In this document: one piece after another, positions 63,307-64,000 of the stretch | Layout of the letters: every line of letters starts with the position of its first letter | Position numbering within the stretch: the first letter of the stretch is position 1 | Origin: Rhizobium leguminosarum bv. trifolii WSM1325 | Lineage (GTDB): Bacteria; Pseudomonadota; Alphaproteobacteria; Rhizobiales; Rhizobiaceae | DNA length: 64,000 nucleotides | Direction: 5' to 3' | Assembly: GCA_000023185.1 (NCBI GenBank) | Contig: CP001622.1 | Span: 2,418,001-2,482,000, forward strand | Translations under genes and position numbers: made by a program | Notes under the pieces: generated by a model | Databases searched by the model: none | The model's input: the letters and a program-made list of their open reading frames with translations, nothing else | What the model was told of the DNA's origin: nothing

Positions 63307-63313
63307 AGCGAAT

Positions 63314-64000
63314 TCACCAAGCCGCCACACTCCAATCGAACCCCTTCGCCCAGTCGGCGTAGCTGTGCCAGCCGACCTCAGGAAAATCGCGGCGCAGGGC
63401 GGCAAGATCGACGTCGTAACCGGTACGGTCGAACCATTCGAACATCAGCGCCGTATCCTCGCTCTGCTGCCGTATCGCCGCGATCGGCAATTCCCGGTAA
63501 GTGATTGGGCGGCCGAACACCTCGGACAAGATCTTCGCCTGCTGCTCGCCCGACAATTCGTCGCCCGCGATGTCGAAACGTTTGCCGAACACTTGCTCGC
63601 GCCTCTCGGCCAACGTCGCGACGAAAGCGCCGATGTCATCGATGGTGACCTGTTGCAGCACACGGGCGGGCGGCAGCGCTGCGGCATAGACGCCCTGGCG
63701 CAGCCCGTCGATCGCCCAGGGCGCCACGGTGTTCTCCATGAAGGCGACGGGTGCGCTGATCGTGTAAGGGATGCCGAGGCCTGCAATGTGCTTCTCGACG
63801 AGATACTTGCTGTCGAAATGCGGAATGCCGGTCGTCTTGTGGGCATCGGCGACGGAGGAATAGATCAGGTGGCCGATGCCGGCGGCCTTTGCCGCATCGG
63901 CGGCGGCAATGCCCTGACGGGTTTCCGCCTCCGTTCCGGCTTCGTAGCTGTTGCCCATCAGGAACACCGCGTCGACGCCCTCTGCTGCTGCCGCCACGGA
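63314..64000 (-). CDS. NmrA-like NAD(P)-binding protein (N-terminus beyond window)
   Basis: At least 228 residues of an atypical SDR of the NmrA/QOR2 group; the N-terminus with the GxxGxxG loop lies beyond base 64000. Visible parts are AVFLMGNSYEAGTEAETRQG, GIGHLIYSSVADAHK, IPHFDSKYLVEKHI and the C-terminal DFPEVGWHSYADWAKGF. Members bind NADP as redox sensors or reduce quinones. The apparent GTG at 63997 is internal, not a start. Confidence 0.82.
   Translation of the reverse strand, partial: SVAAAAEGVDAVFLMGNSYEAGTEAETRQGIAAADAAKAAGIGHLIYSSVADAHKTTGIPHFDSKYLVEKHIAGLGIPYTISAPVAFMENTVAPWAIDGLRQGVYAAALPPARVLQQVTIDDIGAFVATLAERREQVFGKRFDIAGDELSGEQQAKILSEVFGRPITYRELPIAAIRQQSEDTALMFEWFDRTGYDVDLAALRRDFPEVGWHSYADWAKGFDWSVAAW

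Overview
The window looks like a chromosome segment of an alphaproteobacterium of the Rhizobium leguminosarum/etli type. Reasons: high GC, tightly packed and often translationally coupled operons, rhizobial intergenic mosaic (RIME-like) palindromes, an ohr/ohrR pair, HisKA_2 signalling and many ABC transporters. No rRNA, tRNA, CRISPR array, transposase or phage gene was seen. The host assignment is inference; no sequence search was run.

Layout. 1-3669: arsenic resistance operon, coupled throughout (end of an LMW-type arsC, arsN2-type acetyltransferase, aqpS aquaglyceroporin, glutaredoxin-type arsC, arsH, arsK-like MFS exporter). 3691-10156: minus-strand housekeeping and stress genes (small secreted protein, MscS-family channel, DUF924, receiver-HisKA_2 kinase, DHA2 exporter). 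10728-22576: one long plus-strand operon combining a carbohydrate ABC importer (binding protein, two permeases, a small membrane protein, two ATPases) with two dihydroxyacetone-kinase chemistries. One is an ATP-type DhaK-DhaL fusion. The other is a PEP-type DhaL/DhaM/DhaK set carrying its own HPr and Enzyme I as separate genes. This is the most striking system in the window.

22593-31351: accessory hydrolases (two esterases, a Tat-type epoxide hydrolase, a secreted alpha/beta hydrolase), a quinone reductase divergent from a TetR regulator, a GntR regulator, an orphan Rap1a-like immunity protein, an O-methyltransferase and a siderophore-interacting reductase. 31542-38369: a polar amino-acid ABC transporter operon that also encodes a DadA-like flavin oxidase and an unusual glutamine-amidotransferase/Rid fusion, divergent from a GlxA-type regulator. 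38488-43652: ohrR and ohr, sharing an operator-like sequence, flank a second Tat-type epoxide hydrolase, a Nudix hydrolase and a DUF3095 cyclase-like protein.

43670-48723: SH3-like small protein, extensin-like protein, sCache_2 chemoreceptor with a clear terminator, YciA-type thioesterase, membrane protein. 48979-53999: minus-strand cluster of DUF4405 membrane protein, cytochrome P460, secreted CMD-family protein, secreted esterase and LysR, then a divergent aldo/keto reductase. 54101-56911: DUF1501/DUF1800 secreted pair, framed by repeats. 57123-64000: DUF486, RDD, MFS, methyltransferase, AraC, SDR and a partial NmrA-like gene. At least eight palindromic intergenic repeats lie between 36 kb and 63 kb; one family sits exactly on the stop codons of two genes.
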